Shown here: in pieces, positions 11,901-25,000 of the stretch
Position numbering within the stretch: the stretch's first letter is position 1
How the letters are laid out: each line of letters starts with the position of its first letter
Origin: Seriola aureovittata
Taxonomy: Eukaryota; Chordata; Actinopteri; Carangiformes; Carangidae
DNA length: 64,000 nt
Assembly: GCF_021018895.1 (NCBI RefSeq)
Contig: NC_079373.1
Span: 5,898,001 to 5,962,000, forward strand
Direction of reading: 5' to 3'
Translations under genes and position numbers: made by a program
The notes under the pieces: generated by a model
Databases searched by the model: none
What the model was told of the DNA's origin: nothing
Seen by the model: the letters and a program-made list of their open reading frames with translations, nothing else

Positions 11901-14900
11901 ACATGCCTTCTCTAGAGTTTACTGTCAGCCCAGATCAGGACCTGACATTTAAAGCATGACATCCACTTACAGATTGGACATGTCTGCTGCTCTTGGCTCT
12001 GGCCGTCTTTGTTTGCCAGTGTTGATTAATCCATTGTTTGAATCTACACATCTTAATTGCTGCTGAGCTTTGGTGTTGATGAAGAACCCGCCCCTCCATT
12101 GAGCTGACTTGACCATAAGGACCCCAAGACAGGCAGCAACAGTAATGCTCTCAACATGAGTGGGAGCACAGGGCAAGCTGCACACACTGGCCTTTTCATA
12201 TGGTAACACTGCTGACTTGTTCTTGCACTGTCAGCCCAGATCGCTTCACTGTCATTGTCATGCAGAACTGCTCATCTCTGTTTGCCTCACATTTAGTCTT
12301 TGACTTTGCCTTTGGGGCGAGGGGGCAAATTCTTTCATTGGTTCTTCTAAGGTCAGACTGAAACGCTGACTCTTTGTTGGTTTTTGCATTTTGTGCTATG
12401 GAAGAATTAAAAAAAAAAAATATATATAAAAAAACAAACAAAAAAAAACGTCACCCTAGAATAACTTATAATTTGATGCAGATTAAGTAAGCCTTATAGG
12501 ATTGAAGGGGAACAAGTCTCCTCAGGAAATTCACTGAATTACAGCTGCACAACAGTTACTTCCACTGCTCTGGAGGTGCCATTTGGCTCTTCAGCCGGCC
12601 TAATCTGATTTAGCTCTGCCTGCTCCTTACGTTCAGTGTGTCTGCCACCGGTGCCTGTCGAGAACATGCATCACACTGAGCAAGAAACAAGTCGAGTCGT
12701 TGACATGGCACCATCTGTACATGCAGGTAGGAATCTGCGCTGTCTCTTTCCTGTCCTGGCCTGCAGTCGGTGCCTCCACCACGCTGCTTTCTAAAGACAG
12801 CCACTAGCTGTTAAATGGCTCGAGTCTCATGTTTTTCTTTCTGTAAATTTCAGTGAGAATTGGCAGGAAAAGGTGAAGGTAATAGTACAGTAAATTATAC
12901 ATCAATCCATAAACACAATTACAATTATACAATTAAGTTAGTTTCAGTAGAGATTGATCCAGGACTCACCTGCCAGCTTGTCATCCACAGATTCTTTTTT
13001 TATTAATCATTAAGTATGAAATGTAAGACAACAGTGAAAAATGTCAGTTATAATCTGTTAACATATTGAAATAAATTGTTTAATTTGATTCAAAATATTT
13101 AGTTTACAATCGTAAAGAATCATCGACATATAAACTGACATTACTGACACTAGCGGCAGGGAATTTTGGGCATTTTTGCAATTATACAATGAAACATCTA
13201 GTCTGGACTGAAAGTATTGTAATTTTTGAAATACGTTAAAGTATGTCTGTTGTTCCTGCTTCAAAATTACAACGTACATCTGTATCTTACACTCTTGTGT
13301 TTGAAACTGACAATTTCACTGCAGTTAAATTTGAATGCTTGTGCTGGGTAAAACATTTTTGGCTTAGAAATAACATTTCAAAATGGAAAGTTTATCTAAT
13401 ACTACTTCAAAAAAACAAGGAACTCGTACAGTTATTGAGTGCTGAAACTAAACCATGCAGTAATAAATCTATACATGTCTGTAAGAAGCAGTCGCACTGG
13501 GGATAAAAGTATTTAGCGTTCATAGACGCCAAACGGTTCTAACATTAATTGTTGCCACCTGGGAGCAAAAAAATAAGCAGAGTATTTTAGCAGGTATCAA
13601 ACACAACACATGCAGCCCAAGGAGGAGACCATCTGAAAGGCTACACGTGTGACTGGCATGCATTACACAGATCCTAGACGCATCCCCAGGCAATGCTGTT
13701 CAAATGGCCTCAGTGAGCAAGTTCTGCACGACTGCCCAGCACAGCACAGCTAGAGTGCATGAAAGTGGTGTGAGACGTGGAACTTAATATCTTTCGCTCT
13801 GGCGAGCGGCTTTAATAGAAGCTGTCCATCCCAAAGAGAATAAGGTACGGAAAACAACAAAACATGCTGTGTGGTCTAATTTGACCGTTGTCACGTTTTG
13901 TCTGTTTGTATTTACAAATACGTGAAAACTGGAATGGGAGGTGCATGCCTTGCTGGGGGCAAGCAAAGGTCACAAAACCAAGACATGTCATCATGCAGCA
14001 GTAAATTGATTGTGCTGTCTCTGTAGAATTAAATTTCCATATAGGCAGAAATTGCTTTGGTAATGGATGGGGTTGTACTGTAGATGTCCAATGAAATCCC
14101 CTGCTGGGTTTGCTCTAAAATATGAATGTCTTTCCTAAATGTGTAATGCAATTTCATGTTATATGCATCACAAAGTGAAATAAATGATTGTCTTAAGCTA
14201 AAACAGCTCCTCTGACCTTCATAGCAATAAATTAAACATCATGGCTGGGTGAGAGATAAACAGAGGTGGCATCACAACTCATCATCCAGGCTGCCTCCAT
14301 CACTCCATCACTGGAGGAGATCAAAAACATGGCGTGTGTTCAGTTTTTGTCTTGGCAACCATGAGTCTGTGGCAAAGATGGCACACTATGCGAGTCTGTT
14401 CTGTCGGTTTTAATATATACTCTGGTGAAAAGTCGGTGCAATTCTGAGAAACAAGTAACTTGACATGACAGTTTTATTGTTACATGCCATCTATAAGGGA
14501 GGAGTATTAAATATTTCAAAATCCCGTGCAGCTCGTGCAGCAGTTCTATAGCTTTAAGTGAAGAAAGAACATGAAACACACCTGCTAGTAAAAAAGTCAA
14601 TAACACCTCCTTAAACTTTAATCGCTCTCTGCAAACAGTACATAAGTTCAGTCTCACGCGTCACAGGAACAGACATGAATTAACAATTATAGAAAGGAGT
14701 AAAGGAGTGTTCCATGACAAGTCTGTAAAGATTACCGAACCTGCAAACCACAAGTGGTGTACAGCAAGCGTTTGCCTGAACTGTCAAATTTCAGTTCTTT
14801 CTACTTGATGGATGTTCTAGTGTAGCTTGACCATGTCCACTGGACCGTGTTTTGATAATTGGGTCATTGAGGTGCTGTAAACTCATGGTAACTTGTAAGC

Positions 14901-16800
14901 AGCACAATTTAATGAGCCCTCAAAATGCATAAAGGCATCATCTTACTGTAAATGAGCTCCAGAAGACTTCTGTCAGAGAGTAGGGATGACCTACAGTGGG
15001 CTCCCACATCTGAGACCACTTTTCCCCCTCACTTGAATGGCAATTTCCACACTGTTGTCTTACAGGTCCTGTGGAAACCGTTCAAACATATTTAGATTTT
15101 TTTTTTTTTTTTTTTTTTTTAATATTCATTTGAGAATGCAAATGTTTGTTTCTGGAGTGTATCCAGTGAGTCAAAAATGACTCGTATACTTAAATGCATC
15201 TTCTGTGTTGCACTACAAAACCCGAAAGGTATTTGATAGGGTTACTCACTATTAATGGTTTAATGAAAGTACTTTTGCTGACACATCTGTTTTGGTCAAA
15301 TAAACCAACAAATTCATAACTGTTGAAATTGAAGGAGCTCTCTCCTGCATGACGAGACAGTAGCCTCGGTTTGCATGCTTTTCTTCACGCGGGGGCAGTG
15401 TTAGATGTTACCAGGCCATAGTGATTGTGATTCACATGAGCCTTGTGTTTGCATTATTATGGACAGTATTGCAGATATATGAAAAAAATCATTATGAGCT
15501 TTGATTTAAGCTATAAAATGGAAAACTTTAGCACCAGCAGGTCAGAAAACATTCATGGCATGTAGGAGTGCTCTTTGGGTCATTTGAAATACACTGACAA
15601 ATGACCTTTTTGTCATCCAGGTTTAGGACTCGTGGCCATGCTGTGATGGGCTCAGAATTTTCTAATCCTCTCACTGAGAGGATTTAAACTTGCTTTCCAT
15701 TGTCTTGCTCTGGGGCTAACAGCCACTCTGATTTACCTCCACATTGATCCAATCTCTTTTCCTGCTGGTTGCCAGCGTTCCTAGGGATCGTCACGTTGCC
15801 CTGTTTTTGAAACTGCCTGTTCAGGACAGTTAAGGTGCATCGTGGAGTCTGTGCCATTTAAGATTGTATCTGTGTCAAAGTCTTTAAGCATACTATCCTG
15901 TTTCTCTGCTACAAAAAAAGTGCAAAGTCATGAGGGTGAGAGTCAGGGAGAGACAGGGAGACAGACATGCAGTACAAATGCTGTGGGGTTGTTGCCATGA
16001 TTCACTTTGAGTATTCTGAAGTGACAGATGCCTGTGTCTATCACATACGAACAGACCAGTGTTCAGGCTGGCTAGACACATAGAGACAGGTTGCAGAGTC
16101 AAATGGGTCTCAGAGAAAGACAGCCAGACATGACCTGTGTTTCTGCGGCTGCACTTTAAAATAGTCTGATGAAGAGCCCTTACAACAAAGAATGCGCTAT
16201 ATGTCACTATTGTTTGCATTGTCATTCATAATGTCAAAAGAACGCCAAAGTTGTATTTCTCTTTGGTGGGTCATTTTGTATTTTATACAGAGTGCACACT
16301 TAAAATTGAGGTTCAAGTCAACCTCAAACATAAGCTTCCTTCCCTCTTTCATTACCTCTGACATTCAGATATTCTTCCTCAGCTCTTAAAATTGGTATGT
16401 GTCAAAGAGTGAAATTACTTATTGAACAGGTAAGATTCAGGGCACTGAATTAAATTACATTCACTTGGTGTACTTTTGGTACCGACTGTGAGTCCTGAGA
16501 AAGGGCCGGCTTTGAAATAACATTCCTGAATATGAAGTTAGTCCTTTTCCTAATAAGGAAAACCAAACCAGATGAGATGTACAGTCACACTGAAACCGTG
16601 ATTTTTTTCTTTATTTTTTTTCTCAGCTCTATCCCCTAGAAATGACATTTCCTTTTACTTTTTTGTCAGTCATGTTTTCAGATAAAGTTCCTGCATGGAT
16701 TATGTTCCCTGGCAATGTTAATATTTTTTTCTTTTCTAGTTTAGGAAGTGCTATATTTATGCACAGCATGTCAGTGAGAGAGAGGTGGTTGAGGTGAATG
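8994..16800. other. Long non-coding stretch
   Basis: About 7.8 kb with no supportable gene. Visible items are a possible dispersed-repeat fragment at 10170-10330 (containing 'atgatcttttcctaac'), an A-rich tract at about 12409-12450 and a T24 run at 15097-15120. Short open frames on both strands have no recognisable domains. Parts, such as 13600-13780 and 14200-14660, look like unique sequence. Confidence 0.45.
15097..15120 (+). repeat. T24 homopolymer
   Basis: An uninterrupted run of 24 T. It could be the tail of a minus-strand retroposon, but no signal or body is recognisable on the adjacent left or right side. Confidence 0.85.
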
Positions 16801-16896
16801 GTTGTTGTACAGTGTGCACGACTTTGACCCCAAAGACAGGAGTCTGTGTCCTGAGTCCCATGTGTGGTTAGTTTGAAGTAACTTAAGCACTTTGGT

Positions 16897-17024
16897 GTTA
16901 GGGTTAGGAAAAGATGTGGTTTCGCTTAAGTGTTGATAAAGTAAACACGTCGTGTCTCATGCTTTTAAGCTTTTTGACTTTTTCAATATTTAATCAAGAC
17001 CATAATCTTTCCCCTGACCTTAAC
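16897..17024. repeat. Imperfect inverted repeat (fish 'gttaggaaaagat' repeat)
   Basis: The left arm at 16897-16920 contains gttagggttaggaaaagat and the right arm at 16999-17024 contains the related complement (accataatctttcccctgaccttaac). The spacer is 78 bp. The same core, gttaggaaaagat, occurs on the minus strand at about 10204-10216. I associate these strings with a dispersed fish repeat family; the flanks (about 16800-17080) probably belong to it. Confidence 0.45.
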
Positions 17025-20000
17025 TGAGAGTCTCAGCCAGCTCAACCATGTGGTGTGGTTTCTAAACAAACCCTCAAAGTTTCATAATACCTCAATAAAT
17101 ATTGTATTGCAGCGATGGATGTTGTAAGGAAAACACATTTTACTGATACTTTCAGTTTAATCATTTTGAGACTTGACAAATACGTTGATTAACAATTTTT
17201 CTTCATTATGTGATTCATGCAGCACTTTGTTTAATTCATATTGCACATTGGTATTATAGAAAATTCAGTTTCTAGGCGACAGGGTGGGGTTTTTGGATGC
17301 AAATCAAATTTCTTTGCATTCAACATTTTTGCTTGGACTAAACCTAAACTCTGGAAAAAAGACATCATACCAAAGTGCCATAGTACTGTGTTGACTTTCC
17401 TGTTATTTGAATTCCCAGTTCTGTAAGACAGATCGTCTCAGTCATCCCAGTCAGGGAACACAGTTGGAGAGCCCTGAGAAAATACATTAACACCAAGGCA
17501 CTGTATGGCACAAAACAGAATGATGGATGGGCTGTGAGACGGCAGCCTGTAAATGAGCAGATAGGCCCTGGTAAATGGAAAGAGAAAGAGCATGAGACCA
17601 AAGTGAATAAAGATGGCAACACAGCATATGTGGGTCATCCAGCCTGCAGTGAGCTGTCCCTCAGGCATGCACCCTGATAGAAGACTTTGAAGAACTTTAA
17701 AGATGGATGTCGCAATGAAGACGGCACACTTGGCTCACACAGAATATTGAAGGATCTATTTCAGATAGTTCAGAAGGAATTAAGATGGAAGCAGGGAGGT
17801 CCTGGCCAGACTTATCATTTCATGAAAGGGTGCTGATCCAAGATTATTGGCCAGGTCTCTTCACCACCTCATCTAAAGTGATCCAAAAGGCAGAAGTCGC
17901 TTTTGACGCGAGTTATCTGGGAAACAGACCTGTAGAAAGTACGAACAAGAAAGGTCAAGTAGCTGACCAATCACAATGTCATACCACTGATAAATCTTGT
18001 GATGAGAACTGATAATTAACTTGCAATAATTTGTCTCTTAGCTCTTCTATTTTTGTGTCAAGTGAAGAGGGTTATGCAAGATTTTCACAGAGCAAGATTT
18101 TGAAATCAACACTTGTGATTGCAAAAGTTCCAAGAAAAGTTTCTGAAGACTGGTGATGTATAATAGATTACTACCAAACGCATTAAAAAACAATTGTTTT
18201 GGATCTTATTTTCACTTTTGTCATCATTCCTATCATCTATATACAGGAACCAGTAAAATTGAAAACTGCAGACAAACTAGATGGAGGAACTTTGCAGTTG
18301 ATCCTATAGAGTATTATAAAGTAAATGCTTGTGATCAGACAGGTTTGCACAAGCTAGTACGTCAGTAATGTAAAGTACTTCAGAACAACCGCAGAAAAAC
18401 ACAACATTGGAAACGGTAAACAAACGGCATTCTCCCATGTTGAAGTCAGACATTTTGTTGACCCGCCCATGCACCCCAAACTCTCTACTCTTCTATTTGT
18501 GGCTGTATAACATCATCAGTCTTTCCACCTTTGCTCATGGAGGACAAGAGTAATAATTACTACAGCCCGCTAGAGTTTAACTCTGCAACTGCTGCAGAAC
18601 TGTACAATATAAACTTAAAAAATTAAACCCATGTTGTTAATAAAAACAAACAAAAAAAAAATGTTCTGTATCTTCTGATAAGCAGTATTCATTTATGACA
18701 TCTCCTATTCATTTGAGTTGTGGTGGCCTAATTAACAAAATTACTCAAGTCACATTTTCCCACCAAACAAAGCTACCATATCAGATCAGGGGAAGCTTAG
18801 ATAAGGGACATTTGGAAATATGGTAAATCTGCATGCAAAATTATTGTACTATGTTATATGTACAATTTTGTATTGTTCCTCACATTGAGAGTGTGTGTGA
18901 AAACAAAAGCGGCATCTGTAGCGAGAGCTGCTTTTGGATTCAGGATGCATCAGCATCTCCAGAGATGTGGCAGCTTGTGAAAGGTACAGCTTGTCACACA
19001 GCTGAATAAAAAGCCAAATTCAGAATTCAGGGCTTGTTCACTGAAACTGATAAGGTTTTTGGCTCCATGACAAAATCCTAATGGAAAGTCATGCCTGTCA
19101 ACTTGCAGATGGTGAATGTGTTACACCTGTCCCTTTTCCATATTAACTACTATTGTTAACAGTGCTGGCTTCAGTGTAGAGCAGAGGACTCGCCTCTGCA
19201 GATAAAATGAAAGCCAGTACATTTTCTAATGTCTTAAAAACAGAGCAGACTTTCTCACACAGGTACAAGAAACACACAATCACGTGTAAAGTTCCCATTT
19301 ACATTGATCTCAAGGTAATCACAGAACATTAACTATGTGTCTAATTACAGACCCCCTGAAGGACTTTTTAAATGACCCCCTCTCTTGGGGTGGATCTAAC
19401 CTGCAGTCAACCATCCACATCGTGATCTCAATACATTACATGGGCATCCCATGATAATACAACCATTAATAGCGGGAGATTCATTAATCAAGGTGTTTGT
19501 GCTCCTGCGGGAACCTCGAGGGCCTTTCATAATTATGACTCTATATCAGCAAAGCATAGAAATGAGGCCACGGTTTTTGCACTCGAGACTTTATGAGAAT
19601 GGGATGCGCATTTTCAGTATGTTATGTTATAATCATCGCACTGCCGCGGACGTGTTTTCACGTTGGTGGTTTAGCTTTTTAGCTTTACATAAGCACGATT
19701 TGTACATTTGAATGAAGTTACATATTTGAGTGAGTGAAGATGTGAGCATGGTCGACTTCACCCATTTGACATCTCATTCTTCTGTCATGGCTGTTAGTAA
19801 TAAATCGCCTGAAACATTTTTCTCAACTTTTTCATATTTAAAGAATAACTGTAAAGCCGCTAACACATCAAACATCAATATGCAAGAACTTTCTTCAGCA
19901 AGAAGTTCACAGAATAAGAGTTATTTTTCATTCAAAAATACATTTAAAGGTTGTTGCTTGAATAGCAGCAACTTCTAGCTTGCAATGATCTCTGTGAGCA

Positions 20001-21812
20001 AAGATTTATATATATTTATATATATTCAATTTATTTGAAAAAAATTTAATTAAAGCTTTTTTTGAGTCACTGGACGCTAAGTGGTTCCCACAGTTCAGAT
20101 GGTTCGATTTGAGGAGCTGAAATAAAACTGGGACTGTGGTTATCACTTCCTTTCTGACACCGCACTATGTGCACCCACGGAGAGCAGAGATCGGAGGCGA
20201 CTGACCATGTAGCATTACATCTGGTCCTTTTTGAACTCTTTTCAAACGAGGGTCCACGTATTACAGCTCTTCCGCTCTTGTCTTCTTTGTTTATTCGCTC
20301 CTTCCCCGGAGGCCAGTTTAAATGTCATGGAAGGGATTGCAAGATGAGGTCTGCGTCGGGGTCACTGTCATCGCCTCGAGAAAGTGCTGCGATAACTTTG
20401 GCTAGAGAAATGAGAGTTGATAGAGAGTGAACTCAAAGACTACAGCCAGAGATGGTCAGCTTCTCCCAGATGAAGAGTCTGAAGGCTGCAGAAATGTCAA
20501 AACATTTGTGACACAGGACTGAGTGTATTAAAGGAGAAGGAGATAAATCTGTGCGCCTTCCTCTTATTTGGTATCCTATTTGGAATTAACAAAGTGTCAG
20601 ATCTGAATGAGTAAATGTCTAAATGAATGACCAATGACCAACCCTTTATTTTTTTTTGGAAAAAATAAAAATGCCATCCTTTTTTTTTTTTTCTTTTTTA
20701 CTTTTGCATCCTGAACATCAGAAGAGAGAACAGTAATAAGAAAATACAGTTTCAAATGGTAACTACTATGACCAGTGTTGAGGCAGAATCAAAAGCAGAG
20801 CCTCCAGTCAGAATCGAAAATAAAAGCGTTGTTGATGAACAAGTATTGAAAAAGTGTTCTGAATAGTACAAACTAGAGAAAAGCACAAAAAGGTTGATTG
20901 TGGAATAGTCGCTGGAAAATTTAAAATAAAATTGCTGACATGACTATCAGCTTGAGGTTTACAATGCAATGCACTCGGCTTCGTATCTAGAGCTGTGATT
21001 CTATCCAACTGTCAACCAATTTTTTAGTGAACTAATGAAGTGTTGCAGTTTGTTAACTGTGTTCAGGCACATAAAAAGATTTTGTTGAAAGAAGTGAAGA
21101 AAAAGTATCATTCTTCAGGAATTAACTCATGTTTGTTATTCTGGTTTCAGATAATGTTGGCCATATTTCATGTTGCCAAAAGCAGAAAATAACAAAGAAA
21201 ACTGACTAATGGTCAAACAGCGAGATTGCTCACAAGTGTGCAGTATATGTTTGAGCCTCCCTGCTGATTGCTGGAGGCCCATGTAGTCTAACAATCGGTG
21301 AATCCTTGCTGTGCCATCCTGCAAACCGATCCAAAGACGGACGCTGATGATTGCTTATACGGTGCCAATGTCAAAGGCACTTTTTCAATTAATCCAATGC
21401 AGTGTGACTAAAAAGAGACATTAAACCTGGAGGATGTAAAACACAGTGTTCATATTGTGGTGCCAGTCGCACACGGGGGAAAGACCATGCACTCGTTCCG
21501 ACAAAACAAAAACTACATGACTCAATATATAAATCCTCGCCAATAGCAACCAAAAGTTGCAGTTACCGTTACATCCCATGATACTGCAGCAAGTTTTTGA
21601 GTGAATAAACAGCTCATTGGATTTTTACTTCTCAGAACCTTGTACGTAAACCTCAAAACAATCTTTATTTTGTGGTTAAGCGGATAAAACTGGACTGACA
21701 GTCTACATCGCCCACTTTTCAACCATGTTCTTCAGGCGACCATGTAACATCATGTACATATGTATACACTGGCTGCATTATGGTTCATGCTTCTCTCGTA
21801 CTTTACCTGGTT
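17025..21812. other. Non-coding stretch with one unexplained minus-strand open frame
   Basis: No recognised gene. A 98-codon minus-strand open stretch at 17438-17734 is discussed in the findings. The blocks at 19440-19720 and 20160-20440 are relatively rich in CpG for this AT-rich neighbourhood and non-repetitive, so they could be constrained elements, but the sequence alone cannot show that. Homopolymer A/T tracts lie near 18648-18660 and 20680-20700. Confidence 0.4.
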
Positions 21813-22087
21813 GGCTGTGGCTCAGGACGTAGCTTGCTGACTAATTGGAAGGTTGGTGGTTCGATCTTGGCTCCTCCAGTCCACATGTTGAGCAAGATAC
21901 TGAACCCCGAATTGCCTGTGTTGTCTGTTCCATCAGTGTAAGGGGGTGTGTGTGTGTGTGTGTGTGTATATATGGTAGAAGTGCTCTATGAATGTGTATG
22001 TGAATGGGTGAGTGTGGCTTATATTGTAAAGCACTTTGAGTGGTCAATAAGACTAGAAAAAGTGCTGTATAAGTGCAGTGCATTTAA
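21813..22087 (+). mobile_element. tRNA-derived SINE
   Basis: The 5' region resembles a tRNA with RNA polymerase III internal promoter boxes: an A-box-like tggctcaggacg variant at 21818-21829 and a B box ggttcgatctt at 21858-21868. The body contains 'gcaagatactgaacccc' (21892-21908), a GT-rich stretch (21944-21969) and the 3' block 'aaagcactttgagtggtc' (22027-22044) ending 'gactagaaaaagtgctgtataag'. This order is that of a widespread teleost tRNA-head SINE. I did not find a clear target duplication. The B box ends in TT rather than CC, so it is probably transcriptionally weak. Confidence 0.85.
21944..21969 (+). repeat. (GT)n microsatellite inside the SINE
   Basis: Pure GT/TG repeat followed by a short TATATA, lying in the variable middle of the SINE where fish copies often expand. 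Confidence 0.8.
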
Positions 22088-25000
22088 TAACATAACTGTC
22101 ACCCAATGTGTTCTTTCAGATTTCAAGTTAGTTTTCAGTCAATGACAGCAAAAAAATGCTTAGGCAGATGTATACGGAGTCCTGTATGTCAGAAGGTCTA
22201 TGATCAAAAGCTTATGTAGATTATAACCATCAACTGAACTAAAGGCTTTCAGAAACGCTGAGTTGTAGCAGACATCCCTGGCCTGGCATCAGTCATAAGC
22301 TATTAGAGAAGTTCATAATAAGGATCTGTAGATTTATGAAGCTTACTCTTCCCACCAGCAAACTATCACATTGATAGGAAACGAAATCAAATGAGCAGTC
22401 TGTCACAAACAGACCAGCTCTTAGCACGTCGGTGAGATGCACAACCAGACCATGGATCAAGTGGTCAGCTCTATGGGATCAATATATAGGCACAAGGAAA
22501 AATTTGAGTAAGCAACCACAATCTCCATTTTCTGACGGTAAGACTTTAACTCTTTGTATTTGATTGTTACTTATATAGGAAAAGTAACACCAACAGGAAT
22601 GTGATTATCACAAAGTTGTGAACCCTGGACCAGGATATGATTTCCATGTTTGTATTCTCTCTTTATCATTTTCAGCGTCAGTAGGTTTGTTGTTTCATTT
22701 AATGTTGTATGGATCATGGTGGAAGACTTCAGAAAAGTAAAATACAGATTAAACAATTCAAAAGCTCTATAGAAAGTTACTCTCCTTTCTAAATGAGAAG
22801 ATGGGTCCTGCCCCTGGAACGTGTGCCCCCCCCCCAGGGAATAAAACTGCTGTGATGATTTTACACTTCTTGGCTTTGTGCCATTTGCACTTATTTCCTC
22901 TTGTCGTTTTGTCTGTCTGTTCTTTCTTTCACTGTGAGCTCCAAGTAACTTTTCCTTTGTGTTCACGCACAATCTTTTACTTTTTTTTTTAGCTAAGTTA
23001 AAACCAACTAAATCAAAACAGCAGAAATGCATCAAAACATTTTTGTAACTTTTAAGTATTATCACTGTTTTGTTTCCATGATTTTTGAAAGTTTTTGAGT
23101 CATCTGGCCAATGCCATACTCCTAAATTCTAGGAAATCTAGCAAAAGTTAAGTACCATAATTAGGTTTATTTCGCATCAACCTGCAAGAGGCGCAGGCAG
23201 ACAACACCATCTGCCCCCGACCGCCTACAGAGAAATCAACAGTAGTGTCAATGGAGAAAAGTCTGCTAACAGACTGCCAAGTGCCGATCAGCTGAGAGAA
23301 ACGGAGGAGCCATTTGCTGGTGGCTACATGTCGTCTCCAGGGAAACCACCCTAGAATCCGTTGTGAAGAAGTTCCAGCCTCCTAACACCAGCTACTGCGG
23401 GTTTCAGACGGCAAAACCTCTAGCTACAGTGCAACTCGCAGTAGGCGAGATCTTAATATTCTCCTCATGACTGGCTCGATCCGTAAATAAAATAATATTT
23501 AAATATCAAAGTTCATTCATAGATATCTCTATCATTTGGTTGTGTAGGTGTGCAGTAAATAGCCAAAATTCTCTCCCACCATTGGCCAATTTGTTACACA
23601 GTTCATTTCAAAAGCTATTGATTAAACCTGTTCTTTTGCTCCACTTTCCAACTTGGTGATTCAGACAATACATTTACTCTGTAGTTAGAAGTTGGTTAAT
23701 ACATTTCTTTATTTAAACTCAGTCGTCGTCCTGTTGTGTTCCTTTGAAGTAGAGGCCGGACAGATTGGATTCACTATATAATTTTGTACATTAATCAGTC
23801 AAAGTTCCCTTGAAGTGGGAAGTGGTGCTTTAATTAACAAGGATTTTTAAATCCTAAAGTGTGGTCTTTGGTACGCTACAGAGTCATGAAACGGAACATG
23901 TTAAACCATCTTAAATTTCAGTTAAATTGGTTTAATACAAGCAATTTCTTTATGCAAGTGAACTGGATTACCTTATACATTAAAGTCATAGAGGAAGCAT
24001 GGTGGGTTTAAGTGGAAAGCCATACAAAGTCCTAAGAGCTGTAGGGTTTGACCTTTAAGGATTCTTAGGATGATTTTTTCCTTACCCAGCAGCTGTCTGC
24101 TGGAGTGCCAGCCAGTGACTGTGAGGAGAGAGATAGCTGCTGGTTTCCACCAGAGATGAGGAGAAAAACGGCAGGAGAGGATAGCTTCATCCAATCTGCC
24201 TTGCCCTTAAGATCCCTCCAGTCCCTGCTTATGAATTTAGCCATTATCAAAGGTGAGGGGTCTGTTGAGAGAGGTCTTAAATGAGGAACAGGGAGGAGAG
24301 ATTGGGGGGTTGGGTGGCCAATATTTGGAGCTGAATGGCTGGAGGGAAATAAAACGCTGGCGGAGCAACCACACCCATATAATCTTGTTCAAATAATTGG
24401 ATTTCCTGCAGAGTTCTAAGTGATGTTCGGGGCTGGGAAAACACAAGTAGAGACTAGACAAAAATCTGTAAGCCCTGATCCGTAATCTGTGTAAGCTAAT
24501 TATTATCACTGAGTAAGATATTACTTTTGACATTTCCTGGAAAATAGCAGATTTCTTTCCTTTGCAGCCGTTGTCCTCACTGAGCTTAGTTTTATCATTA
24601 ATGAGCTTTAATTTAAAGCTGCACAAAGTTGTACCTGACTGACTACAGATTTACAGTATATCACAGTCCAGCCACTGATCCAGAAACTCAGCCAGTATCT
24701 TTTCTTGGTTGGTTGCCACGTTCCAACCCTTGAAGAATCACCCATGTTTTACTGCACCGTGTTCAAATGTGTCTCACCTTCCCCTGGCAGTAGTGTAGAA
24801 TCCGGTCCATGCTGCATGTCTCAGTATTAGAAATAAAAGTGAGCTATTCATCCAAAATAATAAGAGACAGAAAAAAGATGAAAATACAGGCTGTTAATTC
24901 TTCTTCACAATCTCGTCAAACATTCTACAGCCTGCCGACCTTGATCAGGACTGTAGGCTAGTTTGTTTTTTTTTTCTCATTTTTTTTCTTGTTTTTTGAC

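Noticed and set aside
21858..21868. Stand-alone tRNA gene suggested by the B box
   Set aside because: Flanking sequence does not fold into a complete cloverleaf and continues into a typical SINE body.
22571..23065. 164-codon minus-strand frame
   Set aside because: No domain, no splice or promoter context and ordinary AT-rich codon use; length is within chance for 64 kb scanned in six frames.
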